A stretch of 50,110 nucleotides of DNA from Candidatus Giovannonibacteria bacterium RIFOXYD1_FULL_48_21 (GTDB lineage Bacteria; Patescibacteriota; Minisyncoccia; JACPKW01; UBA11713): assembly GCA_001778985.1 (NCBI GenBank), contig MFIU01000001.1, forward strand, positions 1 to 50,110, in the 5' to 3' direction. Under the pieces are notes generated by a model. It did not search any database. It was not told where the DNA came from and was given only the letters and a program-made list of their open reading frames with translations. Shown here in pieces: positions 35,287-43,781 of this stretch (the first letter of the stretch is position 1; the number at the start of each line of letters is the position of its first letter). Made by a program: the position numbers and the translations under genes.

Positions 35287-35990
35287 CCTTTCAGGACATA
35301 ATGCTCGTTTTTTTGACCGGTTTCCTGCCGCCCTTGTTGTGGCTTTGGTTCTGGCTGAAAGAAGACCCGCATCCGGAGCCTCGGCGCGTGCTTTTAACGA
35401 GCTTCGTTCTCGGCATGACCGCAGTTCCGGTGGTGCTCTTGGGAGAATATCTTTGGTATCGCGCCGCGATTCTCCTGGGGGTGGCCGAGCTCGGAGCCAT
35501 AACCAGCCTCGCTCTTTTGTTCCCTTGGGCTTTTCTGGAAGAGGGGGCAAAGTTTTTAGTGGCCTGGCAGGCGGATTTGAAGCGCTCGGTCTACGACGAG
35601 CCAGTGGACGCCATAATTTATCTGATAACCGTGGCTTTGGGCTTCGCGGCCATGGAAAACGTTCTTTTTCTTCTGAAATCCGCGGGCGGAAGCTTATTTC
35701 TGCTCTTGACCACGGCCGACCTCCGCTTCATCGGGGCCACGGTTCTGCACACGGTCAGCGCCGGGGTGATGGGAGTTTCCATAGCCTTTTCTTTTTTCCA
35801 CAAAGAACACCAAATGCGAAACGTCTGGGGCGGAATCATGCTGGCCACCATCTTGCACACCGCTTTCAACGCCTTTATAATAAGGGCAGAGAGTTCAGGG
35901 GCCTTATTTAAAACCTTCTTCGCCCTCTGGACCCTCGCCTTAATACTTATCTTCTTTTTTGAAAGAATAAAAAAGCTAAGAAGCCAATAA
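35271..35990 (+). CDS. PrsW-family intramembrane metalloprotease-like protein
   Basis: KEDPHPEPRRVLLTSFVLG; FLEEGAKFLV; GFAAMENVLFL; HTAFNAFI. Confidence 0.85.
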   Translation: MAQALTFQDIMLVFLTGFLPPLLWLWFWLKEDPHPEPRRVLLTSFVLGMTAVPVVLLGEYLWYRAAILLGVAELGAITSLALLFPWAFLEEGAKFLVAWQADLKRSVYDEPVDAIIYLITVALGFAAMENVLFLLKSAGGSLFLLLTTADLRFIGATVLHTVSAGVMGVSIAFSFFHKEHQMRNVWGGIMLATILHTAFNAFIIRAESSGALFKTFFALWTLALILIFFFERIKKLRSQ

Positions 35991-36004
35991 ACTAAATCTA
36001 TATT

Positions 36005-36463
36005 ATGCCAAAAGACACTCGTTCTTTTTTTGAAAAATTAACCGGCTCGGTGAAACTTAATCGAGAGCCGGAAGAAAATAACGAAACGACTCTGGCGAAA
36101 GCTTCCAAAAACACCTGGCTCGAAGCTGGCGAAGAAGGAGAGCTCACGGTGGATGTCTTTCAAACTCCGGACGAGATTATAATTCAGTCCACGGTCGCCG
36201 GAGTAAAGCCGGACGAACTTGACCTCTCTATCACTCAAGACATGGTGACTTTAAAGGGCCGGCGGCAGAAAAGCCATGAGATTTCCGAAAAAGACTATTT
36301 CTACAAAGAATTATACTGGGGTGCGTTTTCGCGAAGCATTCTCCTGCCGCAGGAAGTGGACGCGGACGCGGCTCAAGCAACTATGAAAAACGGACTTCTC
36401 ACTATCCGTCTTCCCAAGCTCGACAAAACCAAGACCCAGCGGCTCAAAGTGAAACTGGAATAG
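36005..36463 (+). CDS. Hsp20/alpha-crystallin small heat shock protein
   Basis: LTVDVFQTPDEIIIQSTVAGVKPDELDLSITQDMVTLKGRR...GAFSRSILLP. Confidence 0.92.
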   Translation: MPKDTRSFFEKLTGSVKLNREPEENNETTLAKASKNTWLEAGEEGELTVDVFQTPDEIIIQSTVAGVKPDELDLSITQDMVTLKGRRQKSHEISEKDYFYKELYWGAFSRSILLPQEVDADAAQATMKNGLLTIRLPKLDKTKTQRLKVKLE

Positions 36464-36508
36464 AGGCGAATAAAAAAACAAAACCTCGGCCAACGGTCGG
36501 GGCTTTGC

Positions 36509-36658
36509 TTATTTTCTCAAAAATCTTCGCTTCACGTGTTCAAACATATCCCCACCATTCAGCAACAACAATATAACAATGATTGCAAACCCGATGAGAA
36601 GTTTGGCTGAAAGATCGAGATTGTCGAGCGAAGATAAATCGAGCTGCGGAAAATTCAT
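36509..36658 (-). CDS. 49-aa single-TM microprotein
   Basis: MNFPQLDLSSLDNLDLSAKLLIGFAIIVILLLLNGGDMFEHVKRRFLRK; SD GGGAGG upstream; below ORF-track cutoff. Confidence 0.55.
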   Translation of the reverse strand: MNFPQLDLSSLDNLDLSAKLLIGFAIIVILLLLNGGDMFEHVKRRFLRK

Positions 36659-36884
36659 CTCTTCGCCTCCCTTCGTACAACAAATCTACGTAGAGCCTAG
36701 CAATGTAAAATTAAAGTTGCAAGATGTGGATAAATTTGTGCAGTATTCTTGAATTAGTCCGAACGCATTTCGGGAAAGAAATCCCCCCGCGAAAATTCGG
36801 AAAGGCGGCGGCTTGTACTGAGCGAAGTCGAAGTGAGCCGCACCGCTGACAATTTTCCCGCCACATATTTAAAATTTTAGAAAG

Positions 36885-36931
36885 CGGGATCCTCGATTTT
36901 GCAAATTCGCTTCGCTCATGCAAAATCGGGA
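36885..36931. repeat. CGGGATCCTCG-family hairpin repeat (solo copy)
   Basis: CGGGATCCTCG-ATTTTGCA-AATTCGCTTCGCTCA-TGCAAAAT-CGGGA. Confidence 0.7.
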
Positions 36932-36947
36932 CAAGTTTTTCTTTGGC

Positions 36948-37739
36948 TTATTGTATTATCTTTGACCTTTTTCTTCCAGTAAATATTCCAATTAATACTC
37001 CGACGAATGGAGGAAAAACAAATATCACAAAGAATATAATCCAGTATGGGATTACCACCCCCAACGAGTAAGCTAAGCGCACTCTAAGTTCATCAGCAAC
37101 GGCCCCGATGGTTCTAATATCAAAAATCTTTTTGTACTCATCTTGTAATCTTGGCGCAGGGGGTATTTCGCCGCGCTTTAAGAATTCCGCCTGTCGGTAA
37201 TCAGATAACACCGCTGACTCTGCGCATATAGCATCAACGAACTCTGATTGGGTAAATATTTTTACAGACGTCTCTGGATCCTTGCAATATCCTTTAACAT
37301 CGTTTTCACATTGTGCCTCCGAGCCATACGAAAGATTTAATCCGATCGTGTAACTTTCGCACGCAGAGCTAGTTCTCGATCCTAATAAATAAGGATCCGT
37401 CTTTAGTTCTGTGATGCTCTTAGTAGCACATTTGTCTTTGAGGATTTTAACTCTGTTGTAATAAAACTCTTCCTGAGATTTTTGGTATTTACTAAAATCC
37501 GTGAATCTATTCAGACTATTTCTGCTCATGGTTTCAATAGCGCAATCATAAGGGGACCCGCTATTATCTTTGCACTTTTTACACTCAAGAAATGTTTTAT
37601 ATAATGGAACATTTTGATCATACTGAGCCAAGGCGTAATCGTGTTGTCGTGGCGCATAGGAAAATAAGAAATAGGCGGCGTAAATGCCGATAGAAAATAG
37701 TATGCCGAAGAAGAAACTAATTGTTATATTCTTCTTCAT
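36948..37739 (-). CDS. Membrane protein with N- and C-terminal TM helices and Cys-rich loop
   Basis: ISFFFGILFSIGIYAAYFLF; GVVIPYWIIFFVIFVFPPFVGVLIGIFTG. Confidence 0.6.
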   Translation of the reverse strand: MKKNITISFFFGILFSIGIYAAYFLFSYAPRQHDYALAQYDQNVPLYKTFLECKKCKDNSGSPYDCAIETMSRNSLNRFTDFSKYQKSQEEFYYNRVKILKDKCATKSITELKTDPYLLGSRTSSACESYTIGLNLSYGSEAQCENDVKGYCKDPETSVKIFTQSEFVDAICAESAVLSDYRQAEFLKRGEIPPAPRLQDEYKKIFDIRTIGAVADELRVRLAYSLGVVIPYWIIFFVIFVFPPFVGVLIGIFTGRKRSKIIQ

Positions 37740-37769
37740 ATGAAAAAATTTTCTTTTTCTAAAATATGG

Positions 37770-38024
37770 TTAAACCCATTCGCCTTTTATCAGTTTTTCT
37801 TTTTTGACTCGACTCCAGTGTTTAATTTGCGCTTCGCGTTTTCTGGCTTCGGATTTATTATACAGTGGCAGGGATTTATAAACAAGCGAGAATGGTCCTT
37901 GCTGTCTAGCCATCTGCGAACCCTTGCCTAAATTGTGTTTAATTATTCTTTGATCGGGGTCTGGTGTGATTCCAGTATAGTAATAACCACTTCCAGCTTT
38001 AGCGATATAAACATACCAATTCAT
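37770..38024 (-). CDS. GIY-YIG nuclease-domain protein
   Basis: MNWYVYIAKAGSGYYYTGITPDPDQRIIKHN...KSEARKREAQIKHWSR. Confidence 0.88.
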   Translation of the reverse strand: MNWYVYIAKAGSGYYYTGITPDPDQRIIKHNLGKGSQMARQQGPFSLVYKSLPLYNKSEARKREAQIKHWSRVKKEKLIKGEWV

Positions 38025-38068
38025 TTCTATATTGTAGCTCTTCGACAAACTCAGAGTACTTCGACTTG

Positions 38069-38129
38069 AAGTGTTTACACTGAGCGAGCCTTCGACTGGC
38101 TCAGGCCAAGACGAAGGTGAGTCGAAGTG
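38069..38129. repeat. Composite CTGAGC...GTCGAAG repeat ending at the tRNA-Phe 3' end
   Basis: AGTGTTTACACTGAGCGAGCCTTCGACTGGCTCAGGCCAAGACGAAGGTGAGTCGAAGTG. Confidence 0.65.
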
Positions 38130-38201
38130 TGCCGCGGGTCAGAATCGAACTGACGACTCCTCGCTCTTCAGGCGAGAGCTCTGCCACTGAGCTACCGCGG
38201 C
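38130..38201 (-). tRNA. tRNA-Phe(GAA)
   Basis: CTCGC-CTGAAGA-GCGAG; GCCGCGG/CCGCGGC. Confidence 0.93.
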
Positions 38202-38269
38202 GCTAGAAAAAGTATAAGAAAAATTCTGTGGGCGCGCAAGGACTTGAACCTTGGACCTTCTCGGCTTGG

Positions 38270-38375
38270 CCCGTTAGAAATTTTTTGTGCGCGGTGAGAG
38301 ATTTGAACTCCCGACCCTCGCTGTGTAAAAGCGATGCTCTACCACTGAGCTAACCGCGCATATATTTCTAACGGG
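38270..38375. mobile_element. CCCGTTAGAAAT-family inverted-repeat element (copy 2) carrying tRNA-Val(TAC)
   Basis: CCCGTTAGAAAT at 38270-38281 and ATTTCTAACGGG at 38364-38375; IR extends 1 bp on each side (G/C). Confidence 0.75.
38288..38359 (-). tRNA. tRNA-Val(TAC), complete, nested inside the element
   Basis: TCGCT-TTTACAC-AGCGA; GCGCGGT/ACCGCGC. Confidence 0.92.
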
Positions 38376-38427
38376 CTGAATAAACGAGACGCTCTGCCGA
38401 CTGAGCTACGCGCCCATTTTTATTTTT

Positions 38428-38501
38428 GTCCCCTCGGGGGGAATTGAACCTCCATCTGCTCCTTAGAAGGGAGCCATTCTGTCCATTGAACTACGAGGGG
38501 C
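38428..38501 (-). tRNA. tRNA-Arg(TCT)
   Basis: GCTCC-CTTCTAA-GGAGC; acceptor GCCCCTC/GAGGGGA with terminal mismatch and one T-stem mismatch. Confidence 0.8.
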
Positions 38502-38523
38502 AGGCGAAACTATTCTAGCCGAT

Positions 38524-38799
38524 TTAGGAAGGGTCTTCAACCGGAACGTTCTCTTTGTAATTTTCAAAGTTGAGCCGCTTTTCCTTGAGCCGCTCCAAAA
38601 CTTTATCCAAGAGCTGGGTCTGGAGCGTCGTACCCTCTTGGGCGCCGAAAGAAGCTTCCGGCTTTCTAAGAAAAAATTTCCAGAAAATCCAGGCGTCAAA
38701 GAGCAGGACGATAAACAGAAATAAAATCAAAAACCACAAAAGACCGTTCCAATGGAATTTAATGCGGGGAATTTTGAATTTTAGGAAATTAAAATTCAT
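38524..38799 (-). CDS. Single-TM hypothetical protein in pilus operon
   Basis: GLLWFLILFLFIVLLFDAWIFWKFF; adjacent to pilO/N/M. Confidence 0.6.
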   Translation of the reverse strand: MNFNFLKFKIPRIKFHWNGLLWFLILFLFIVLLFDAWIFWKFFLRKPEASFGAQEGTTLQTQLLDKVLERLKEKRLNFENYKENVPVEDPS

Positions 38800-39316
38800 A
38801 GCTCAAGAGTTTTAAGGTATAAAGCCCGCTCCAGGACGGAGCTTTTCCCTCGGCCGCTGTCTTCTGCAGAGTAATCTGCTCCCAGGCGGTCTCGTAAGGA
38901 AGATTTTCAGCCAAGAGGAGATATTGGAAGAGGGAGTTAAAATCGCCCGCGGCGGAAAGGCGGAAGGAAGGCCCGAGTTCTTTGGGGCCGGGGGCTAGGG
39001 CGGCGGACTGGACCTCCAGCTCAACTCCGCTCGTTCGCCCCGCTTCCTCCAAATCTTCGATGAAGCGCACAATTTCTTTTTCATTGAGAAACAAATCTTC
39101 GATGACCGCCCTCTCGCTCCGGCGCTCGTCCAATATTTTCTCAAAAGCCTTAAGATTTTTTAATTTCACATCCGCGCTCAAAATCCGGCCTTGAATCTCG
39201 CCCAGCTCTTTGGTCAAAAGCCCGAGCCGCCAGACCATAAATCCTCCCAGGGCCGCCAAGGCGCCAAAAAGCAATAGAGCCAACGCTAAAAGAATTTTAG
39301 AATTTATTCTGGTCAT
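38789..39316 (-). CDS. PilO-like pilus assembly protein
   Basis: N-terminal TM then coiled coil; follows pilM-pilN. Confidence 0.65.
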   Translation of the reverse strand: MTRINSKILLALALLLFGALAALGGFMVWRLGLLTKELGEIQGRILSADVKLKNLKAFEKILDERRSERAVIEDLFLNEKEIVRFIEDLEEAGRTSGVELEVQSAALAPGPKELGPSFRLSAAGDFNSLFQYLLLAENLPYETAWEQITLQKTAAEGKAPSWSGLYTLKLLSYEF

Positions 39317-39843
39317 GGCGCGGCGAGCTCCAGCTCTAAAGAAAATTTCAAGTCGACGCTTTTCAGCAGATTTGAAACCGGAGAGCTGATTTTCCGGAAG
39401 AGGGAGGCGGCTTCAAGAGCCTGGATGAAAGTCTGAAGGTCTTCCCGCTTTTGGGCCTGGCCTCCCAAAAATATTTTCCCGCGGCTGAAAGAAAGGGAAT
39501 CAATCCTGATTCCGGCCGGAGCAAGTCCCAGGGCGCGGCGCAAAAGCTCGGAGACCGGCAGGCCCCGCTTCGCCCCTTGGTCCAAGAGAAGAAGCTTGGA
39601 ATTTAGCTTGCCTATCTCCTGTTCCACCTCGGCGAGGCGTTGGAGCGGCTCGGCCTGGCTCGCCGAATCAAGCTCGCGCAAGAAACTTCTTTTCTCGAGC
39701 GCCAGAGACAGATAAATCGGGCCCATCAAAATAAGTCCCAAAAACACAATGACCGAAGCGCCGAAAAGCGCTACCACCAGAAAACGCCGCCTTTTTTCCA
39801 GTTCCAACTCTTTCTTATCCTCGTAAGGCAGGAGGTTAATCAT
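39313..39843 (-). CDS. PilN-like pilus assembly protein
   Basis: MINLLPYEDKKELELEKRRRFL. Confidence 0.8.
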   Translation of the reverse strand: MINLLPYEDKKELELEKRRRFLVVALFGASVIVFLGLILMGPIYLSLALEKRSFLRELDSASQAEPLQRLAEVEQEIGKLNSKLLLLDQGAKRGLPVSELLRRALGLAPAGIRIDSLSFSRGKIFLGGQAQKREDLQTFIQALEAASLFRKISSPVSNLLKSVDLKFSLELELAAP

Positions 39844-40934
39844 GTCGGTAAATTAACCGACCGCAGCGCCAGCCCCAGCGCCGTGGCGTAAGAAAGCGAC
39901 TCGTTGTAAGTAATCTCCGGAACATAATCTTCAAACGAAGCGATGTTCACCCAGGGGTTGGCTAAAACAACCGGCAATTTCAAATCATAAGCAAGATACT
40001 CGCCGAGCCCGATGAGATTAGACTCGCCGCCGCAAAGATAAAGTTTCGCCACCTCGGGCTTAGAGCTGTGGGCGTGGACGGCGTGGCCCTGCCAAAATAA
40101 AAGATGTCTTGAAATCTCGTCGCGGATGGCGGAAACAACCGGCAAAAGCGCGTTGAACACTTCCTGATTCTCTTTGGTCCGGACCAGACCCCGTTCTTTT
40201 TTCATCCGTTCGGCCGCGAAAAGTTCGATTTTAAAAGTCTGGACGAGGGCTTTATCCAGGTCCGCTCCGGCCAAACTCACAGTGGAAGTAAAACGGATGA
40301 TTCCTTGAGAAACAATGGCGAAGCTGGTCCGGGTTCGTCCGAAATCCACCACCATCACCACTCCTTCTTCGTCGGGCGGAAGAACCGAGCGCACCAGAGC
40401 CTGGGTTTCCATCTCAAACACCGCCGGCTTTAAACCCGCGGCCTTAACCGCGTCCCTATAACCCTCAACCAAATTTCTGGGGAAAGCCACGATGATTACG
40501 TCCAGATGGTCCTGCTTTTCCTCGGCCGGCAGAAGCTCATAGTCGAAAACAGCTTCGCTCGGCGAGAGCGGCACATGCTCTTCCAACTGCAGTTCCAAAG
40601 CCTCTCGGATATTCGCCTGCGACATTAACGGCAGAGTGACGAGGCCCAGGAAAGCTTTCTCCTCCGGCAAAGCCAGAATTATCTCGCGGCCGCTAAATTC
40701 CGAAAGACCGGATTTGAGAAAATCTATCAAAGCGTCTCTGTTTTTTATCTCGCCGGATTGAATCAAGCCCTCCGGCAGGACTTTCTGGCCGAATTTTCCC
40801 AAAACCGGGCGTCCTTTCCGGAAAGACAGCTCGACGAATTTCAAAGAACGGTCGGAAATATCCAAACCCAGAACCAAAGGCTCCAGATATTTGGACGGAG
40901 GGAAAATTTTTGAAAGATTTGGTAAGCGCATCAT
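39840..40934 (-). CDS. pilM: Type IV pilus assembly ATPase PilM
   Basis: LVLGLDISDRSLKFVEL; VMVVDFGRTRTSFAIV; LYLCGGESNLIGLGEYLA. Confidence 0.9.
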   Translation of the reverse strand: MMRLPNLSKIFPPSKYLEPLVLGLDISDRSLKFVELSFRKGRPVLGKFGQKVLPEGLIQSGEIKNRDALIDFLKSGLSEFSGREIILALPEEKAFLGLVTLPLMSQANIREALELQLEEHVPLSPSEAVFDYELLPAEEKQDHLDVIIVAFPRNLVEGYRDAVKAAGLKPAVFEMETQALVRSVLPPDEEGVVMVVDFGRTRTSFAIVSQGIIRFTSTVSLAGADLDKALVQTFKIELFAAERMKKERGLVRTKENQEVFNALLPVVSAIRDEISRHLLFWQGHAVHAHSSKPEVAKLYLCGGESNLIGLGEYLAYDLKLPVVLANPWVNIASFEDYVPEITYNESLSYATALGLALRSVNLPT

Positions 40935-40958
40935 CCTTCTTCTAGAGTAGTGGAATTT

Positions 40959-42377
40959 TTAAGGCACTTCTAGCCAGGTTAAAATATCAAAACTTCCGGA
41001 GGGACCGGCGAAATTGACCGAGGCGAGGCCGGTCTCATAGGTTACGGTGGCGCTGTTTTTGATGTGAAGTTGATAAGCGCTCGCTTCTTTCAGAGCGGTG
41101 GAATCTTCAGTCCTCAACAATCCGTGGGGCGCGTAGTAAATTGAAGCATCCGCGCTGTTTTTGGGCTGGATGGCAATTTCACTGCCTCCAGTCTGGGCAG
41201 AGTTGTTCTGGGAGATGAGCGCGATATAGCTTCCGGGGCTTCCCGACCCCAGCACCTTGGCGGAATTCTGCACCAAAATCTTGCTGGAGGTGAGGCGATT
41301 GGAAGGGTTGTCGGCAATAACCACTTCGGAGAAACTGCCGTAGCTCGGATCCAGCAGCAGCTGGGCCGTGTTTTCTATGCTGAAATTGCCGCGAACCCAG
41401 AGTGTTCCCTTGAGGATTACCACCGCGTCGTTCTTAATGAGAAAATCGCAGTTTATTTTTTGGGAATCAAGAACGGTGGTCCCGTCATCCAAAATATAAG
41501 GACAGGGGCTGGTATGCACTCCGTCAGCCTCGGCCGCGGCTTCCCATTGGGCGATTTGGCTGTCCGATATCGGGAAGTTTAATTTCGGGAGGTCAGCCGG
41601 CGGCTGGGTACCTGGAAAAATTTCGCCGCCCACCGTACTGCCGCTAAGCGAGGTCAAATAGTAGGCGTCGCCTCCGATCGTACTGACGCTGATTGTATCG
41701 GCGTAGGCATTTTTAGAAACAGAGGTATCCGAAATAGACGTGGTGGAGCTCGCGTTTCCTCCGATGCTTACGTCTTCAATCTTGTGGGCTCGGGCCTCGC
41801 CGCCGATTGAAAAAGTATTATCACCTTCGATTTCAGAAATTGAGGCCGCGAAAGCATCCAGGGTTATCTTGGCCGTATTCTTACCCTCAATATCGCCGTT
41901 AGAGTAGAGGTTACCGATAATCATCGAAGAGTTTTCCAAAAGAACGCCTCCGTCTCCGACCTGAACGGCATAGCCGAAGCTGGCTCCGGTCCCCTGTTTC
42001 ACTGAAGTTTTCACAATGCGATGGATGTCCTTGATATCAGCCGCGCTTTGAATATCTTTGCCGCCAACGATACTGTTCACGGTAATGGTGGTATTGGCGC
42101 CGTAGAGCGAGAGGGTATACGACGCCGGAAGATTTTTGCCGCGCTTCAGACGAAAAACCGCGTCTTCAATCCCGGACTCGGAAAGAAAATAAGAACGCTT
42201 GGATTTGAAATCCAGCTCGGAAATTCTGGCGCTCGAAAAGGCCAAGGCGGCGGCCAGGGTGATTAAAGTCAGCATCGCGAACAAAATCAGAAGCACGGCC
42301 ACCATAAAAGCCTGCCCCGCCGTTGGCGGGGTAAACCCGCTCCTTTTAATATTTGGCGCGAAGTACGGCAGAGGCAT
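40959..42377 (-). CDS. PilX-like pilus-associated protein with polymer-like C-terminal repeats
   Basis: GQAFMVAVLLILFAMLTLITLAAALAFSSARISELDFKSKRSYFLSESGIEDAVFRLKRG. Confidence 0.7.
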   Translation of the reverse strand: MPLPYFAPNIKRSGFTPPTAGQAFMVAVLLILFAMLTLITLAAALAFSSARISELDFKSKRSYFLSESGIEDAVFRLKRGKNLPASYTLSLYGANTTITVNSIVGGKDIQSAADIKDIHRIVKTSVKQGTGASFGYAVQVGDGGVLLENSSMIIGNLYSNGDIEGKNTAKITLDAFAASISEIEGDNTFSIGGEARAHKIEDVSIGGNASSTTSISDTSVSKNAYADTISVSTIGGDAYYLTSLSGSTVGGEIFPGTQPPADLPKLNFPISDSQIAQWEAAAEADGVHTSPCPYILDDGTTVLDSQKINCDFLIKNDAVVILKGTLWVRGNFSIENTAQLLLDPSYGSFSEVVIADNPSNRLTSSKILVQNSAKVLGSGSPGSYIALISQNNSAQTGGSEIAIQPKNSADASIYYAPHGLLRTEDSTALKEASAYQLHIKNSATVTYETGLASVNFAGPSGSFDILTWLEVP

Positions 42378-42831
42378 AAAAAGTTTTATCTTGAAAAGTA
42401 ATTTCGACGGTAACGAGGTCGGAGTTCGCGCCAGGCAGGTGCCAGAAAATCAGGCTCGAAATGGGAGCCTCCGGTCCGGTCAGAAATTCAGCCGGTCCGG
42501 AGTCATCCTGCTTCTGGAGCCTAGAGGAAGCGAGAAAGAAAGTGCGGCTGACTTGGACTTGGCTTCCAGGAGATTGGACCGTGCGCAGAACAAGAGTTCC
42601 GGGATTTGAACCGAAAACGCTCGCCGCGACCAGCACCTCCGAACCTTGCCTAATTTCCCTGACCAGAGTTTCAAGCGCCAACTCCGCCGCTTGGGCCGTG
42701 AGGCGGTCGCTACGCAGCTCTTTGGCGCCCGAAGCCAGGGTTAAAACTACCTGAATCACGCCCGCGCTTAACAAGGCGAGAAGCCCGATATAAATTAAAA
42801 TTTCAAGCAAAGTGAATCCTTGTTTTCGCAT
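42346..42831 (-). CDS. Type IV prepilin-like protein
   Basis: MRKQGFTLLEILIYIGLLALLSAGVIQVVLTL. Confidence 0.88.
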   Translation of the reverse strand: MRKQGFTLLEILIYIGLLALLSAGVIQVVLTLASGAKELRSDRLTAQAAELALETLVREIRQGSEVLVAASVFGSNPGTLVLRTVQSPGSQVQVSRTFFLASSRLQKQDDSGPAEFLTGPEAPISSLIFWHLPGANSDLVTVEITFQDKTFYASAVLRAKY

Positions 42832-43359
42832 CTAATTGTCGAAAAGGTCCGTCAAATAACCCTCCAGAGTTAAAAGCTCTTCCCGACCTTTGAAATTCCA
42901 GGAAACTTTCATTGTTATTTTTTTGGTGTCAGGGTCGTCGTTCGCGGGGTTGTAGATGGTTTCAATGTTGGCCGTCCCGTCCCGTGAAACATTTTCAATC
43001 CGAAAACTCCGGGTGAAAAGACCGGAGATGGGCGCGGGAGCCAAACCAACCACGCTCCATTGGAAGAGGGCGGGGTCAAAACTCAAATAGTAATCAGTGT
43101 TCGGAGAAAGAAGAGCGATATTCTGATTCCAGCCGGAGTCGCGCAGATGCCGTAAAACTTCCAGCCCCTCTTCCAGCAAAAAAGCGACTTGAAGCTTCTG
43201 ATTCGAAAATTCCACCGTGCTTTGGGCCAGCAGAAACACCGCCACCAGCGCCAAAAGCGAGCCGGCCACGAGGGACACGGCCAAAACAATCTCCAAAAGT
43301 CCGAAACCCTGCCTGGCCGGCAGGCAGGCCCTTTTTTTATTCGGCAAGTCCTGAAGCAT
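42832..43359 (-). CDS. Type IV prepilin-like protein with repeat-derived leader
   Basis: ACLPARQGFGLLEIVLAVSLVAGSLLALVAV. Confidence 0.85.
   Translation of the reverse strand: MLQDLPNKKRACLPARQGFGLLEIVLAVSLVAGSLLALVAVFLLAQSTVEFSNQKLQVAFLLEEGLEVLRHLRDSGWNQNIALLSPNTDYYLSFDPALFQWSVVGLAPAPISGLFTRSFRIENVSRDGTANIETIYNPANDDPDTKKITMKVSWNFKGREELLTLEGYLTDLFDN
43308..43328. repeat. 21-bp palindrome at prepilin leader
   Basis: CCTGCCTGGCCGGCAGGCAGG. Confidence 0.8.
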
Positions 43360-43780
43360 AGATGGTTATGGTGGTGCTAGCGAGAGCGTCCGAGGTCAAT
43401 TCAATGCGGATGGTGCCGATGCTGGCGGCGCGGCCAGTTAATCTTTCAAAAATTACCTCCGAAGCCCCTCCAAGTGAAATCAAACCTATTTTTGCGCCGG
43501 CTGGCAAAAGAATTTCAAGATTAGAGGGGTCAGAGGCGGAATAACTTGAACCTTTGAAGCGAACCAAGCGCGTTTCTTCAAAATGAACCCCCCAGGAAGA
43601 TTTTCCTTCCGCCCCCAGGGTCTGGATGCGGGCCAGGCTAAGCTCAGAGAGGACTTTGGCGCGGGCTTCTTTCAATAAAGAGTTTTGGCGAAAGCTGGAG
43701 AAGGCCGCCACGGCCAGGGCGGTAATCACCAAAATGATGCCGAGGGCGAATAAAATTTCGAGGAGCGTAAAACCTCTCAT
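43337..43780 (-). CDS. GspH/type IV prepilin-like protein
   Basis: MRGFTLLEILFALGIILVITALAVAAFSSFRQ. Confidence 0.88.
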   Translation of the reverse strand: MRGFTLLEILFALGIILVITALAVAAFSSFRQNSLLKEARAKVLSELSLARIQTLGAEGKSSWGVHFEETRLVRFKGSSYSASDPSNLEILLPAGAKIGLISLGGASEVIFERLTGRAASIGTIRIELTSDALASTTITIYASGLAE

Positions 43781-43781
43781 A

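Larger units (their letters stand above)
38229..38415 (-). tRNA. Interrupted tRNA (possibly Val(TAC)); arms intact, anticodon loop occupied by an element holding another tRNA
   Basis: GGGCGCG/CGCGCCC acceptor 7/7; GCTC/GAGC D-stem; TCTCG/CGAGA anticodon stem; CAAGG-TTCAAGT-CCTTG T-arm. Confidence 0.65.

Noticed and set aside
38270-38375. Group I or group II intron in the tRNA anticodon loop
   Set aside because: The 106-bp insert is too small, consists of a tRNA plus short inverted repeats, and shows no catalytic core; the ends match elements at non-tRNA sites.
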